This document shows, one piece after another, positions 30,037 through 38,332 of a stretch of DNA of 64,000 nt. Within the stretch, counting starts at the first letter, position 1. The number at the start of each line of letters is the position of its first letter. Below the pieces are notes generated by a model. The model had not been told where the DNA came from and ran no database searches. It was given only the letters and a program-made list of their open reading frames with translations. The DNA comes from CADCVQ01 sp038260305 (GTDB taxonomy: Bacteria > Actinomycetota > Thermoleophilia > Solirubrobacterales > Solirubrobacteraceae): assembly GCA_038260305.1 (NCBI GenBank), contig JBBSNY010000014.1, positions 1 to 64,000 on the forward strand, in the 5' to 3' direction. A program made the position numbers and the translations under genes.

Positions 30037-31227
30037 ATGAGCCCCAGCAACGGCAACGGCGCGCACGCAAACGGCGCGGCGCGCTACCAGTCCGACAAGG
30101 TCCGCGTCGCGATCGTCGGCGTCGGCAACTGCGCGAACGCGTTCGTGCAGGGCGTGCACTACTACCGTGACGCCGACCCGTCGGTGGACGTCCCCGGGCT
30201 CATGCACGTCGACCTCGGCGGCTACCACATCTCCGACATCGAGTTCACGGCCGCCTTCGACATCGACGTCGAGAAGGTCGGCAAGGACCTCGGCACCGCG
30301 ATCTGGTCCGGTCAGAACGACACGATCAAGTTCGCCGACGTGCCGAAGAAGCTCGGCGTGACGGTGCACCGGGGCATGACGCACGATGGCCTCGGCAAGT
30401 ACCTCAAGCAGAAGATCACGAAGGCGCCGGGCGAGACGGCCGACATCGTGCAGATCCTCAAGGACACGCATACCGACGTCGTCGTCTCCTACCTGCCGGT
30501 CGGTTCGGAGCTCGCGACGAAGTGGTACGTCGAGCAGATCCTCGAGGCCGGCTGCGGCATGGTGAACTGCATTCCCGTCTTCATCGCTCGCGAGGACTAC
30601 TGGGACAGGCGCTTCAAGAAGGCCGGCCTGCCGATCGTCGGCGACGACATCAAGTCGCAGGTCGGCGCGACGATCGTGCACCGCAACCTCGCTCGCCTGT
30701 TCCACGACCGCGGCGTGAAGCTCATGCGCACGTCGCAGCTGAACGTCGGCGGCAACATGGACTTCTTCAACATGCTCGAGCGCGAGCGCCTGGAGTCCAA
30801 GAAGATCTCCAAGACGAACGCCGTCACGTCGATCATGGGCCACGAGCTGCCCGCGGGCGACGTCCACGTCGGCCCGTCGGACTACGTGCCGTGGCTGACG
30901 GACCGCAAGTGGGCGCACATCCGCCTCGAGGGCCAGGCCTTCGGCGACGTGCCGCTGACCGCCGAGCTGAAGCTCGAGGTCTGGGACTCGCCCAACAGCG
31001 CCGGCATCGTCATCGACGCCACGCGCTGCTGCAAGCTCGCGATGAACAACGGCCTGTCGGGCCAGCTCGACGGCCCGAGCTCCTACCTCATGAAGTCGCC
31101 GATGAACCAGCGCCCCGACGACGAGGCGCACAAGGCGACCCAGGACTTCATCGCCAAGTACGAGCGCAAGGCGGCGACCGAGCCCAAGGGCGCGAAGGGC
31201 GACAAGGCCGCGAAGGCCGCCGACTGA
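30037..31227 (+). CDS. ino1: Inositol-3-phosphate synthase (actinobacterial type)
   Basis: 396 residues from ATG 30037, with GAAGGGA about 13-19 bases upstream. It converts glucose-6-phosphate to 1L-myo-inositol-1(3)-phosphate with internally cycled NAD+, the first step to phosphatidylinositol, mycothiol-type compounds and inositol osmolytes. AIVGVGNCANAF binds NAD, and TDVVVSYLPVGSE, NCIPVFIA, KSQVGATIVHRNLA and LNVGGNMDFFNML form the active site. The Lys/Ala-rich last 20 residues are a low-complexity tail. The position behind a CDP-alcohol transferase is the expected context. Confidence 0.95.
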   Translation: MSPSNGNGAHANGAARYQSDKVRVAIVGVGNCANAFVQGVHYYRDADPSVDVPGLMHVDLGGYHISDIEFTAAFDIDVEKVGKDLGTAIWSGQNDTIKFADVPKKLGVTVHRGMTHDGLGKYLKQKITKAPGETADIVQILKDTHTDVVVSYLPVGSELATKWYVEQILEAGCGMVNCIPVFIAREDYWDRRFKKAGLPIVGDDIKSQVGATIVHRNLARLFHDRGVKLMRTSQLNVGGNMDFFNMLERERLESKKISKTNAVTSIMGHELPAGDVHVGPSDYVPWLTDRKWAHIRLEGQAFGDVPLTAELKLEVWDSPNSAGIVIDATRCCKLAMNNGLSGQLDGPSSYLMKSPMNQRPDDEAHKATQDFIAKYERKAATEPKGAKGDKAAKAAD

Positions 31228-31283
31228 GCCACCGTTCGGGCCGAGCGTGCCCGGCTCGGCACCGGGGGCGCGATACTGCTCGG

Positions 31284-33128
31284 ATGAGCTCCAAAGAGGG
31301 CAGCACGAAAGCTGCAGTGCAGACCGAGGATCGCGGCACCATCGCGTCGCTCGTCGTCGCCGTCGCGGCGAACAACAGCGGAACCGCGCTGAAGTACCCC
31401 GTTGCAGATACCCCGTCCGGGGCACCGGGCGGCTGGCGCGAGATCTCCTACCCCGAGCTGCGCACGAGCGTGCGCGCGATCGCGAAGGGACTGATGGCGA
31501 TCGGGGTGGCGCCGGGAGACCGCGTCGCGATCCTCTCCAACACGCGTTCGGAATGGACGCTCGCCGATCTCGGCGCGATGGCAGCGGGCGCCGTCGTCGT
31601 ACCCGTCTACCAGACGAACTCGCCGGAGGAGTGCGCCTACGTGCTCGAGCACTCCGGCTCGACGACGATCTTCTGCGAGGACGAGGGACAGGTCGCGAAG
31701 CTGCGCGAGGTCCGCGGCGGGCTGCCCGAGCTCGGCCAGATCATCGTCTTCGAGGGCGAGGTGCAAGACACGATGACGCTCGCCGAGCTGCAAGCCGGCG
31801 GCGCGGAGATCAGCGACGAGGCGCTGACCGAGCGGGCGAACGTCCCGGGTCCCGACGACACCGCGACGATCGTCTACACGTCCGGCACGACCGGCCCGCC
31901 GAAGGGCTGCATGCTGACGCACGCCAACCTGCGCGCCGACGTCGCGATGGTCCGCGAGCGCGTCGGCTTCGCTCAGGGCGACGACGTCGTCTACATCTTC
32001 CTGCCGCTCGCCCATGTCCTGTCGCGGATCGTGCAGCTCGTCGTGCTCGACGCCGGCGCCGTGCTCGCGTACTGGCATCGCGACCCGAAGCGGATCGTGG
32101 CCGACGTCGGCGAGATCGCCCCGACGCACCTGCCGTCCGTGCCGCGCGTGTTCGAGAAGATCTACACCGCCGCGACGAGCCGCATCGAGGCCGAGGGCGG
32201 CCCCAAGGAGAAGCTCTTCTGGTGGGCCGTCGGCGTCGGGCGCAAGGTCCGCGAGCGCGAGCGCAGGGGCGCAAGCAACGGCCTGCTACTCGACGCCCGG
32301 TACAAGCTCGCCGACAAGCTCGTGCTGCACAACGTCCGCGACCTGTTCGGCGGGCGCATCAAGCTCGCGCTGACCGGCGCGGCGCCGATCGACATCGACA
32401 TCCTGTCGTTCTTTCATGCCTGCGGCGTGTGGGTGCTCGAGGGCTACGGCATGACCGAGACGTCGGCGGTCGCGACGCTCAACACGATCGAGGAGCACCG
32501 CCTCGGGACCGTCGGCAAGCCGCTGCCCGGGTGCCTCGTGAAGATCGCCGACGACGGCGAGATCCTCATGAGCGGCCCGAACATCTTCGCCGGCTACTAC
32601 CGCGACGAGGTCTCGACGAAGGCGACGCTGACCGACGACGGCTGGCTGCACTCCGGGGACCTGGGCGAGGTCGACAAGGACGGCTACGTGTCCATCACCG
32701 GCCGCAAGAAGGACCTGATCATCACGTCGAGCGGCAAGAACGTGTCGCCGTCGAACATCGAGCAGGCCCTGCAGCTCAGCCGCTGGGTGTCGCAGGCCGT
32801 CGTCTACGGAGACCGCCGTCCGTACCTGACGGCGCTCCTGACGCTCGACCCCGACGAGCTCGAGGCGCTCGCCGAGAAGGTCGGCGCCGACGACGCCTCG
32901 GCGGCTGCGCTCACTGAGAACAAGGGCGTGCGCGCCGAGATCCAGCTCGGCGTCGACGAGGCGAACAAGCGCTTCGCCCGCATCGAGCAGATCAAGCGCT
33001 TCGCGATCCTCGAGCGCGACCTGACGCAGGAGAACGGCGAGCTGACCCCGTCGCTCAAGATCAAGCGCAACGTCGTCTACGAGCGCTATGCGGACCGCTT
33101 CAAGGCGCTCTACGACGCGAAGGGCTGA
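31284..33128 (+). CDS. Long-chain fatty acid-CoA ligase (FadD15-like)
   Basis: 614 residues from ATG 31284. An AMP-forming ligase that activates fatty acids to acyl-CoA through an acyl-adenylate. YTSGTTGPPKGCMLTH is the phosphate-binding loop. GYGMTETSAVATLN, GWLHSGDLGEVDKDGYV and GRKKDLIITSSGKNVSP are the remaining core motifs. The length and the insertion near residue 320 (RRGASNGLLLDARYKL) fit long-chain ligases rather than acetyl-CoA synthetase. 56 bp downstream of ino1; acyl-CoA supply for phospholipids would fit the neighbours. Confidence 0.93.
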   Translation: MSSKEGSTKAAVQTEDRGTIASLVVAVAANNSGTALKYPVADTPSGAPGGWREISYPELRTSVRAIAKGLMAIGVAPGDRVAILSNTRSEWTLADLGAMAAGAVVVPVYQTNSPEECAYVLEHSGSTTIFCEDEGQVAKLREVRGGLPELGQIIVFEGEVQDTMTLAELQAGGAEISDEALTERANVPGPDDTATIVYTSGTTGPPKGCMLTHANLRADVAMVRERVGFAQGDDVVYIFLPLAHVLSRIVQLVVLDAGAVLAYWHRDPKRIVADVGEIAPTHLPSVPRVFEKIYTAATSRIEAEGGPKEKLFWWAVGVGRKVRERERRGASNGLLLDARYKLADKLVLHNVRDLFGGRIKLALTGAAPIDIDILSFFHACGVWVLEGYGMTETSAVATLNTIEEHRLGTVGKPLPGCLVKIADDGEILMSGPNIFAGYYRDEVSTKATLTDDGWLHSGDLGEVDKDGYVSITGRKKDLIITSSGKNVSPSNIEQALQLSRWVSQAVVYGDRRPYLTALLTLDPDELEALAEKVGADDASAAALTENKGVRAEIQLGVDEANKRFARIEQIKRFAILERDLTQENGELTPSLKIKRNVVYERYADRFKALYDAKG

Positions 33129-33135
33129 GCCTCCA

Positions 33136-33190
33136 GATCCGGGGCTGAACCCGGATCCGGGGCCTAAACCGGGATCCGGGCAGGGCCCGG
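33136..33190. repeat. Three 18-19-bp near-tandem GATCCGGG units
   Basis: Units at 33136, 33154 and 33173 each start GATCCGGG and end in ACCCG, ACCGG or CCCGG. They lie between convergent genes and create the inverted repeat annotated as a terminator. Confidence 0.6.
33150..33180. terminator. Bidirectional hairpin terminator candidate
   Basis: CCCGGATCC (33150-33158) and GGATCCGGG (33172-33180) form a nine-pair stem with a 13-base loop between the convergent fadD-like gene and the small membrane protein operon. Confidence 0.5.
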
Positions 33191-33246
33191 GTCCGGCGCT
33201 CTCGCGTCGCGGCCCAGGACTGGGCGCGCGACGCAAGACCGGCTGA

Positions 33247-33483
33247 TTACCGCACGGCTTGTTGCAGCGCGCCGGCGACCTGCTGCAGCGCGCCGTTGAT
33301 GCCGCGCACCTCGGACTCGATCGGCCGCACCTGGTCGTCGATCGCGTGGACTCCGATCTGGATCAGGCGGGCTGTCGAGGCGATCTTGCCGAGCGTCCCG
33401 GTGATCGCCAGGAGGTACCCGGCGAGCACGAGGACCAAGAGCAGGACCTCGACCAATGTTGCGACGATCAGGATGGTGTTCAT
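33247..33483 (-). CDS. Small one-helix membrane protein, fourth gene of a four-gene operon
   Basis: 78 residues from ATG 33483, with GAGAGGAA upstream. A transmembrane helix starts almost at once (about 4-27, LIVATLVEVLLLVLVLAGYL). A cytoplasmic-length amphipathic helix follows (RLIQIGVHAIDDQVRPIESE) and an Ala/Gln-rich end. Heptad-like spacing suggests a coiled coil. It resembles DUF948-type membrane-anchored helices only in layout. Starts 15 bp after the stop of the preceding gene. Confidence 0.7.
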   Translation of the reverse strand: MNTILIVATLVEVLLLVLVLAGYLLAITGTLGKIASTARLIQIGVHAIDDQVRPIESEVRGINGALQQVAGALQQAVR

Positions 33484-33498
33484 CGGTCGTTCCTCTCG

Positions 33499-33762
33499 CT
33501 ACCCATGGTTGCCGAGCTCCTTGACCAGTTCGTTCGCGGAGTCGCGCGTGTTCTTCAGGTTGTACGTCGTCGCGGTGTTCTTCACGACCGCCTTGCCGCT
33601 GACCCACGTCTCCCAGAGGTCATCGCCGAGCGTCTTGACCGTCCGCCGGAGGGTCTCCAGCAGCGCGATGACGACGAGCAGCACGACGACCGCGACCCCA
33701 AGCGTGATGGCCCAGGCGTTCTGGTTGTCCGACAGGGTGGCTACCACCGAGACCGCGCTCAT
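33499..33762 (-). CDS. Small one-helix membrane protein, third gene of a four-gene operon
   Basis: 87 residues from ATG 33762, which overlaps the preceding stop as ATGA. A short external start, one helix (about 15-36, WAITLGVAVVVLLVVIALL), then a charged helical tail (RRTVKTLGDDLWETWVSGKA and on) with a heptad-like pattern. Ends NHG. No family recognised. Confidence 0.7.
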   Translation of the reverse strand: MSAVSVVATLSDNQNAWAITLGVAVVVLLVVIALLETLRRTVKTLGDDLWETWVSGKAVVKNTATTYNLKNTRDSANELVKELGNHG

Positions 33763-34136
33763 CGGATGTACCGCTTCCACGCGGGCTGTTCGGCGGGGGC
33801 ATAGCCACCCGCCGCTGGGGCGGCGTCCGGGGCGGCCGGAGCCGGGCTGTAGGCCGCGGGCGCCGGCACGTAGGCCGGCTGCCGCGCCACTGCTCCGAGC
33901 TTGTTGAGGTAGGCGATCGCAAGCGGCGGGACGGATGCCGCAAGCTGGCGCGTCTGGGAGAGCTGCTCGGTTCCCGGAACGCCGCGCTCGAGCATCGGCG
34001 CGGTCTTCGCGGACTTCACGTCCTCAAGGATCCGGAGCAGTGGCGACAGCGTGCCCTGCAGCAGGCCGACGACGATGAAGAAGACGACGAGTCCGACCAC
34101 GAGCCCGATGGCGGCGAGGACTTGGATAAAGCTCAT
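33759..34136 (-). CDS. Small one-helix membrane protein with Ala/Pro-rich tail, second gene of a four-gene operon
   Basis: 125 residues from ATG 34136, ATGA overlap with the upstream gene. One helix (about 5-28, QVLAAIGLVVGLVVFFIVVG), an amphipathic segment (LSPLLRILEDVKSAKTAPML), a second helix-prone part (LAASVPPLAIAYLNKL) and a 45-residue Ala/Pro/Tyr tail. The tail looks like a flexible linker or docking region. Confidence 0.7.
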   Translation of the reverse strand: MSFIQVLAAIGLVVGLVVFFIVVGLLQGTLSPLLRILEDVKSAKTAPMLERGVPGTEQLSQTRQLAASVPPLAIAYLNKLGAVARQPAYVPAPAAYSPAPAAPDAAPAAGGYAPAEQPAWKRYIR

Positions 34137-34417
34137 TCTCGCCACCCCGGAGAGGTCGAGTATTTGTCGACGGGCGTGCCCCCGCGAGCGAGGGTCAGGC
34201 AGCGCGTGATCGTCCGTACGGCGTTGGCCGTCGCGGCGACGTTCTGCAGCGGCCCGGTCTTCGTCGCGATCGAGTTGAGATCGATGACGAGGTCTTGTGC
34301 CACGTTGTCGGTCTTGCTGGCCAGGCCGATAATCGCGAGCAGGAGGATCGCAACCAGCGCGACCACCACCGCCCCGACCGCCCAGCCAACGGTCCACCAC
34401 ATGGACAGCGCGGTCAT
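34133..34417 (-). CDS. Small one-helix membrane protein, first gene of a four-gene operon
   Basis: 94 residues from ATG 34417 (ATG 34402 also possible). A strong helix (about 9-33, VGWAVGAVVVALVAILLLAI) and an amphipathic tail (TDNVAQDLVIDLNSIATKTG) that resembles a membrane-anchored coiled coil. A single Cys near residue 74. First of four co-translated genes, with a promoter about 110 bp upstream. Confidence 0.65.
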   Translation of the reverse strand: MTALSMWWTVGWAVGAVVVALVAILLLAIIGLASKTDNVAQDLVIDLNSIATKTGPLQNVAATANAVRTITRCLTLARGGTPVDKYSTSPGWRE

Positions 34418-34528
34418 CGGCCTGACCGCGTCCTCGTCCGGAGTACGAGCATCATCGTTTTGGACCCCCCCTGCGACATGCACTGGACGCACCACGCGAC
34501 GCGAGGTCGGATCCAGCACACTAAGCGC

Positions 34529-34557
34529 AACGTAAACGATCGACTTGTAATAGACAA
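34529..34557 (-). promoter_or_regulatory. Promoter of the small membrane protein operon
   Basis: On the minus strand TTGTCT (34557-34552), a 17-base spacer, then TACGTT (34534-34529), inside the most AT-rich stretch of the area. The leader to the ATG at 34417 would be about 105 nt. Confidence 0.5.
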
Positions 34558-34601
34558 CACAAATTTTTGGCGCCACCGAGCCGGCTTGGGCACCGTGTCG
34601 C

Positions 34602-34982
34602 CTAGGTACTGCCTCGGCAAGCACGCCAAGCGACGAACAGGCACCCGGCGAGCAACGCTGGAGCGAGGGTCAGGCTCGGGACGATGTCGCCGTGGGCGAC
34701 CCCCGAGACGGCGATCGCCACCGCCATCGTGACGACGAGCAGCAGCGCCGCCGGCACGACCGCACGGCGCCCGACGAGCAGCGCGCCCGCCACCATCTCG
34801 ATGGCGCCGGCGGCAACGACCCAGGCCGGCGCCAGCGGCAGCCCGAAGCGGCGGAAGTTGGCGAGCTCCCAGCCGTAGGCGGCGAACTTCACGGAGCCGG
34901 CGACGACGAAGATCGCGCCCACGACGAGCGCGACGCCGGTCGCCGCGGAGTCCGCTCGGATGCTGCGATGGCCGATCTGCAT
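34602..34982 (-). CDS. DoxX-family membrane protein
   Basis: 126 residues from ATG 34982, four membrane helices. GAIFVVAGSVKFAAYGWELANFRRFGLP near the start and AAGAIEMVAGALLV follow the DoxX/DoxD pattern. The family includes thiosulfate:quinone oxidoreductase subunits and stress-linked membrane proteins; the function here is unknown. Divergent from the cupredoxin gene across 164 bp. Confidence 0.75.
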   Translation of the reverse strand: MQIGHRSIRADSAATGVALVVGAIFVVAGSVKFAAYGWELANFRRFGLPLAPAWVVAAGAIEMVAGALLVGRRAVVPAALLLVVTMAVAIAVSGVAHGDIVPSLTLAPALLAGCLFVAWRACRGST

Positions 34983-35146
34983 GGCGGACAAGGATCCCAG
35001 CGACACTACCGCCCGAAGATGGTGATCGGGCGCCATCGGATGATCCGGGCGCACTCGCAGGCCGCAACCTCAAGTGTGTGCACCGCAACCACGACCCGTG
35101 TACACCCGCCTCTCCAACCCCCTTGTCGTAGGAACTGAGCGTTCAC

Positions 35147-35545
35147 ATGCAAGAACTCGTCAACGACCGCCGCGTGCTGCTTCCCGTGCTGCTGACGGCC
35201 GTCGTCATCGCCATCGGCGCCCTGCTCATCGTGCTGCTCGCCGATGACGCGTCGAGCGGCGCCTCGGCCTCGAGCACGTCATCGCAGCCGTCGTCGGGCG
35301 CCGTCACGAAGATCGACATCGCCGACTTCAAGTTCAAGCCCGCGACCGTGACGGTGAAGGCCGGCGCCAAGGTGTCGTGGGTCAACCAGGACTCCGCCGA
35401 GCACACGGCGACGATGGCCGGCGGCTTCGACACCGGCAACCTCCAGAAGGGCGACGAGAAGACCCTGACATTCGCCAAGGCCGGCACGTACGCATACGTC
35501 TGCTCGTTTCACCCGTTCATGAAGGGCACCGTGATCGTCAGATGA
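35147..35545 (+). CDS. Membrane-anchored cupredoxin (plastocyanin-like)
   Basis: 132 residues from ATG 35147. One N-terminal helix (about 10-31, LLPVLLTAVVIAIGALLIVL) anchors a Ser/Ala linker and a ~90-residue blue-copper domain facing outward. KIDIADFKFKPATVTVKAG opens the sandwich; the copper ligands are His in DSAEHTATM and Cys, His and Met in VCSFHPFM, a complete type-1 site. It would carry single electrons to an oxidase or reductase. Its stop overlaps the ATG of a four-helix membrane protein (ATGA). Confidence 0.88.
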   Translation: MQELVNDRRVLLPVLLTAVVIAIGALLIVLLADDASSGASASSTSSQPSSGAVTKIDIADFKFKPATVTVKAGAKVSWVNQDSAEHTATMAGGFDTGNLQKGDEKTLTFAKAGTYAYVCSFHPFMKGTVIVR

Positions 35546-35979
35546 CCGCCTCGCGCGCCTGGACCGCGTCCGACGGCCTGCGCCTGCTCGCGGTCGCGCT
35601 GCTGCTCGTCGAGGGCGGGATCCACCTCCAGCAGGTCGAGGGTCCGCTGGCCGCCGTCCCGACGATCAACACGCTGTTCACGCTCAACGCCGTCGGCGCC
35701 GCCGTCATCGCGCTCGCGCTCGCCGGCTCGCGCGGGCTCGTCGCGATTCTCGGCTCGCTCGCCGCGCTCGGGCTCACGCTCGGAGCGCTCGTCTCGCTGG
35801 CGATCAGCCGCGCCGGCACGATCTTCAACTACTCCGAGCCGACGCTGCGCGCCGCCGTCGTCCTCGCGGCGGCGGTCGAGCTCGCCGTGGTGCTGGCGCT
35901 GGCCGCATACCTGCTCGCCCAGCGGCGAGAGGGGCGCGGCACGACCTCCGGGCGGGTCGACTGGACGGAACGCGCCTGA
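35542..35979 (+). CDS. Four-helix membrane protein coupled to a cupredoxin
   Basis: 145 residues from ATG 35542. Four hydrophobic helices (LRLLAVALLLVEGGIHLQQ, an Ala/Leu-rich pair, and AVELAVVLALAAYLLA). A His-Leu-Gln-Gln motif ends the first helix, where a metal or heme ligand could sit. It matches no family I can name. The coupling suggests it works with the cupredoxin, perhaps as membrane partner. Confidence 0.65.
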   Translation: MTASRAWTASDGLRLLAVALLLVEGGIHLQQVEGPLAAVPTINTLFTLNAVGAAVIALALAGSRGLVAILGSLAALGLTLGALVSLAISRAGTIFNYSEPTLRAAVVLAAAVELAVVLALAAYLLAQRREGRGTTSGRVDWTERA

Positions 35980-36015
35980 GGGCCCGTTCGGTTGGCCGCG
36001 GCGTTGGCCGCGGCG

Positions 36016-36222
36016 CTAGTCGCGCGCGGACGGGAGCGGGATGCCGAGCGCGGTGGCGATCCGCCACCCGGGAATGCCCGCAGCCGCGGCGCGGCGGATG
36101 ATCGCCGCGAGCTCGTCGTCAAACGCATGGAAGTCCATCGAGGGCGCCGCGACCGCCGCCTCCGAGCGAGGCCGAGTCGGATGCCAGGCGCCTCCGCCCG
36201 GCGCGGCGTCAGCGGTGGTCAC
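36016..36222 (-). CDS. Small protein of unknown function
   Basis: 68 residues from GTG 36222. After a loose N-terminus, MDFHAFDDELAAIIRRAAA and GIPGWRIATALGIPL look like two or three helices, the second pair resembling a degenerate helix-turn-helix. Codon pattern is coding-like. Convergent with the cupredoxin operon (36 bp) and divergent from the glycosyltransferase-PHP gene. Confidence 0.45.
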   Translation of the reverse strand: MTTADAAPGGGAWHPTRPRSEAAVAAPSMDFHAFDDELAAIIRRAAAAGIPGWRIATALGIPLPSARD

Positions 36223-36387
36223 GGGACCTGGTGCGACGTTGCCTCGAGCTCACGACTGCTCCCCTTGGGTCTCGCGAGCAGCCGTTCCGACTTTCGCGAT
36301 CCGATGTACGACCGTCACTCTCCTCGGCGCGGCTCGCCACGTCAAGCCGTGTCCGTCCAGGCCGTCTTGCCCGATCGGCGCGCGCCC

Positions 36388-36393
36388 TATCCT
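36388..36393 (+). promoter_or_regulatory. -10 hexamer TATCCT, leaderless geometry
   Basis: Seven bases before the GTG at 36401; it fixes the start of the glycosyltransferase-PHP gene. Confidence 0.5.
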
Positions 36394-36400
36394 CAATCGC

Positions 36401-38332
36401 GTGCCAGCCGAGCGCCTCGCGATCGCCCACGTCACGCCCTATCCATGGGGCGGCGGGGCGCAGGACGTCACCCGCTACGTCGAGCGCGTCACCGCCGAGC
36501 TCGCGCGCCGCGGGCACCGCGTCGTCATCGTCGCGCCGTCGCGCTCGCACGACGCCGTCCGCGAGACGCGCCAAGCGCTGCGGGCCGCAGTCGACGATCC
36601 GGACGTGCTGCTACCCGAGCCCGGCGGCGCCCCGCGCGTGCTCGCCGTCGGCGACGCGCTGCCCGACCTGCCCGGCTCCGGCCGCCGCGCGCCGGCGCTG
36701 CCGGTCGACGTGTCGCGCACGATCGAGGACCTGCTGAGCATCCTGCCGCTGGACATCTGCCACGTCCACGAGCCGTTCGCGCCGTCGACGTCGAGCGCGG
36801 CCCTACGCCATTCGCGCGCGCTGAACGTCGGCACGTTCCACACGCCGACCGAGCGGCTGCTGTCGACGCAGGTCGCGCGCAAGGTCGTCCAGCTCGTGCT
36901 CGGCCGCCTCGACGCCCGCACGGCGAGCTACGGCGCGACGCGCGACCTCATGCAGCGCTACTTCCCCGCCGATTACCGCGTCCTGTTGCCCGGTGCCGAC
37001 GATCCTGCACCGCGCGCGCCGGGCCCGCGCGCGCCGGACGCGCCGACGCGGATCCTGTTCGTCGACGACGAGGAGCGCCCGGCGCTGCGCCTCTTCCTGC
37101 GTGCGCTGCGGCGGCTCGATGCCGCCGGCGCCTGGGAGGTCACGATCGTCTCGGCGCGCGGCCCGTCGAGCAGCACGCCGTTGCGGGCCGACCTGCAGGC
37201 CCGGGTCACGTACACGACGCCCGACGAGCGCAGCGAGGCCGAGGCGCTCGCCCACGCCGACATCCTCGTGGCCGCCTCCGACGGCACGTCCCCTGCCCCC
37301 GGGCTCCTCATGCGCGCGCTCAACGCTCGCGTCGTCGTGCTCGCCTCGCGGCTCGCCGTCTACGAGGAGACGCTCGGCGAGGGCGCGCTCGGGCTGCTGT
37401 TCGAGCCGCGCGACATCGACACGCTCGCGGCCCAGCTCGAGCGGCTCGTCGACGAGCCCGCGCTGCGCGAGCGGCTTGTCGCGAAGGCCGCGCCGCTGCG
37501 CGCCGGGCTGTCGTGGCCGCGCGTCGTCGACGATCTCGAGCACGTGTACGCCGGCCTCGTCGCGCGCCGGCACTCCCGCGTCGGCAACCCCGAGATCGCC
37601 TTCAAGCTGCGCACGCGACCGCGGATCGACGTCGACCTGCACATGCACACCGACCACTCGCACGACTGTGCGACGCCCGTCGAGGTGCTGCTCGCAACGG
37701 CGCGCGACCAGGGCCTCGGCGCGATCGCGGTGACCGACCACAACGTCATCACCGGCGCGCTCGAGGCGCGCGAGAAGGCGGCGGAGTTCGGCGTCAAGAT
37801 CATCGTCGCCGAGGAGGTCAAGACGGCCGACCAAGGCGAGGTCATCGGGCTCTTCATCGAGGAGCACATCCCGCGTGGGATGACGCTCGCCGAGACGGTC
37901 GCGGAGATCAAGCGCCAAGGCGGCCTCGTCTACGTGCCGCACCCGTTCGACCGCATGCACGCCGTGCCCGACTACGAGCACCTGCTCGGGATCGTCGACG
38001 ACATCGACGCGATCGAGGTCTACAACCCGCGCGTCGCAATCGGCTCCTTCAACGAGGAGGCCGAGCGCTTCGCCGCCAAGTACCGGATCCTGGCGGGCGC
38101 CGGATCGGACTCGCACGTCGCCCCCGGCCTCGGCTCGGTGCGCGTGCGAATGGCCGACTTCGACGGCCCGCAGGAGTTCCTCGAGGCGCTGCGCGAGGCG
38201 GAGATCACGACGAAGCCGTCCTCGCTGCTCTACGTGCAGGCGCTGAAGTTCCTCGAGACGAAGGCGACGCCCTCCGGTGCCCGCGCCGCGCGACGCGAGC
38301 GCAGGGTGAGACGCGCGACGCGCAAGTCGTGA
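36401..38332 (+). CDS. Fusion of a GT4-type glycosyltransferase and a PHP phosphoesterase
   Basis: 643 residues from GTG 36401. Residues 1-390 have the GT-B plan of glycosyltransferase family 4: IAHVTPYPWGGGAQDVTRYV at the start, HVHEPFAP, FHTPTERLL, and a second Rossmann domain ending with ADILVAASDGTSPAPGLLM and LLFEPRDIDTLA. The usual E-x7-E donor site is altered (Thr-Ser-Pro-Ala-Pro-Gly). Residues ~408-625 are a PHP domain with its metal ligands: DLHMHTDHSHD (412-422), AVTDHN (443-448), VPHPFDRMH (512-520) and GSDSH (568-572). PHP proteins hydrolyse phosphate esters. The fusion suggests sugar transfer linked to phosphate removal. Its TGA overlaps the next ATG. Confidence 0.82.
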   Translation: MPAERLAIAHVTPYPWGGGAQDVTRYVERVTAELARRGHRVVIVAPSRSHDAVRETRQALRAAVDDPDVLLPEPGGAPRVLAVGDALPDLPGSGRRAPALPVDVSRTIEDLLSILPLDICHVHEPFAPSTSSAALRHSRALNVGTFHTPTERLLSTQVARKVVQLVLGRLDARTASYGATRDLMQRYFPADYRVLLPGADDPAPRAPGPRAPDAPTRILFVDDEERPALRLFLRALRRLDAAGAWEVTIVSARGPSSSTPLRADLQARVTYTTPDERSEAEALAHADILVAASDGTSPAPGLLMRALNARVVVLASRLAVYEETLGEGALGLLFEPRDIDTLAAQLERLVDEPALRERLVAKAAPLRAGLSWPRVVDDLEHVYAGLVARRHSRVGNPEIAFKLRTRPRIDVDLHMHTDHSHDCATPVEVLLATARDQGLGAIAVTDHNVITGALEAREKAAEFGVKIIVAEEVKTADQGEVIGLFIEEHIPRGMTLAETVAEIKRQGGLVYVPHPFDRMHAVPDYEHLLGIVDDIDAIEVYNPRVAIGSFNEEAERFAAKYRILAGAGSDSHVAPGLGSVRVRMADFDGPQEFLEALREAEITTKPSSLLYVQALKFLETKATPSGARAARRERRVRRATRKS

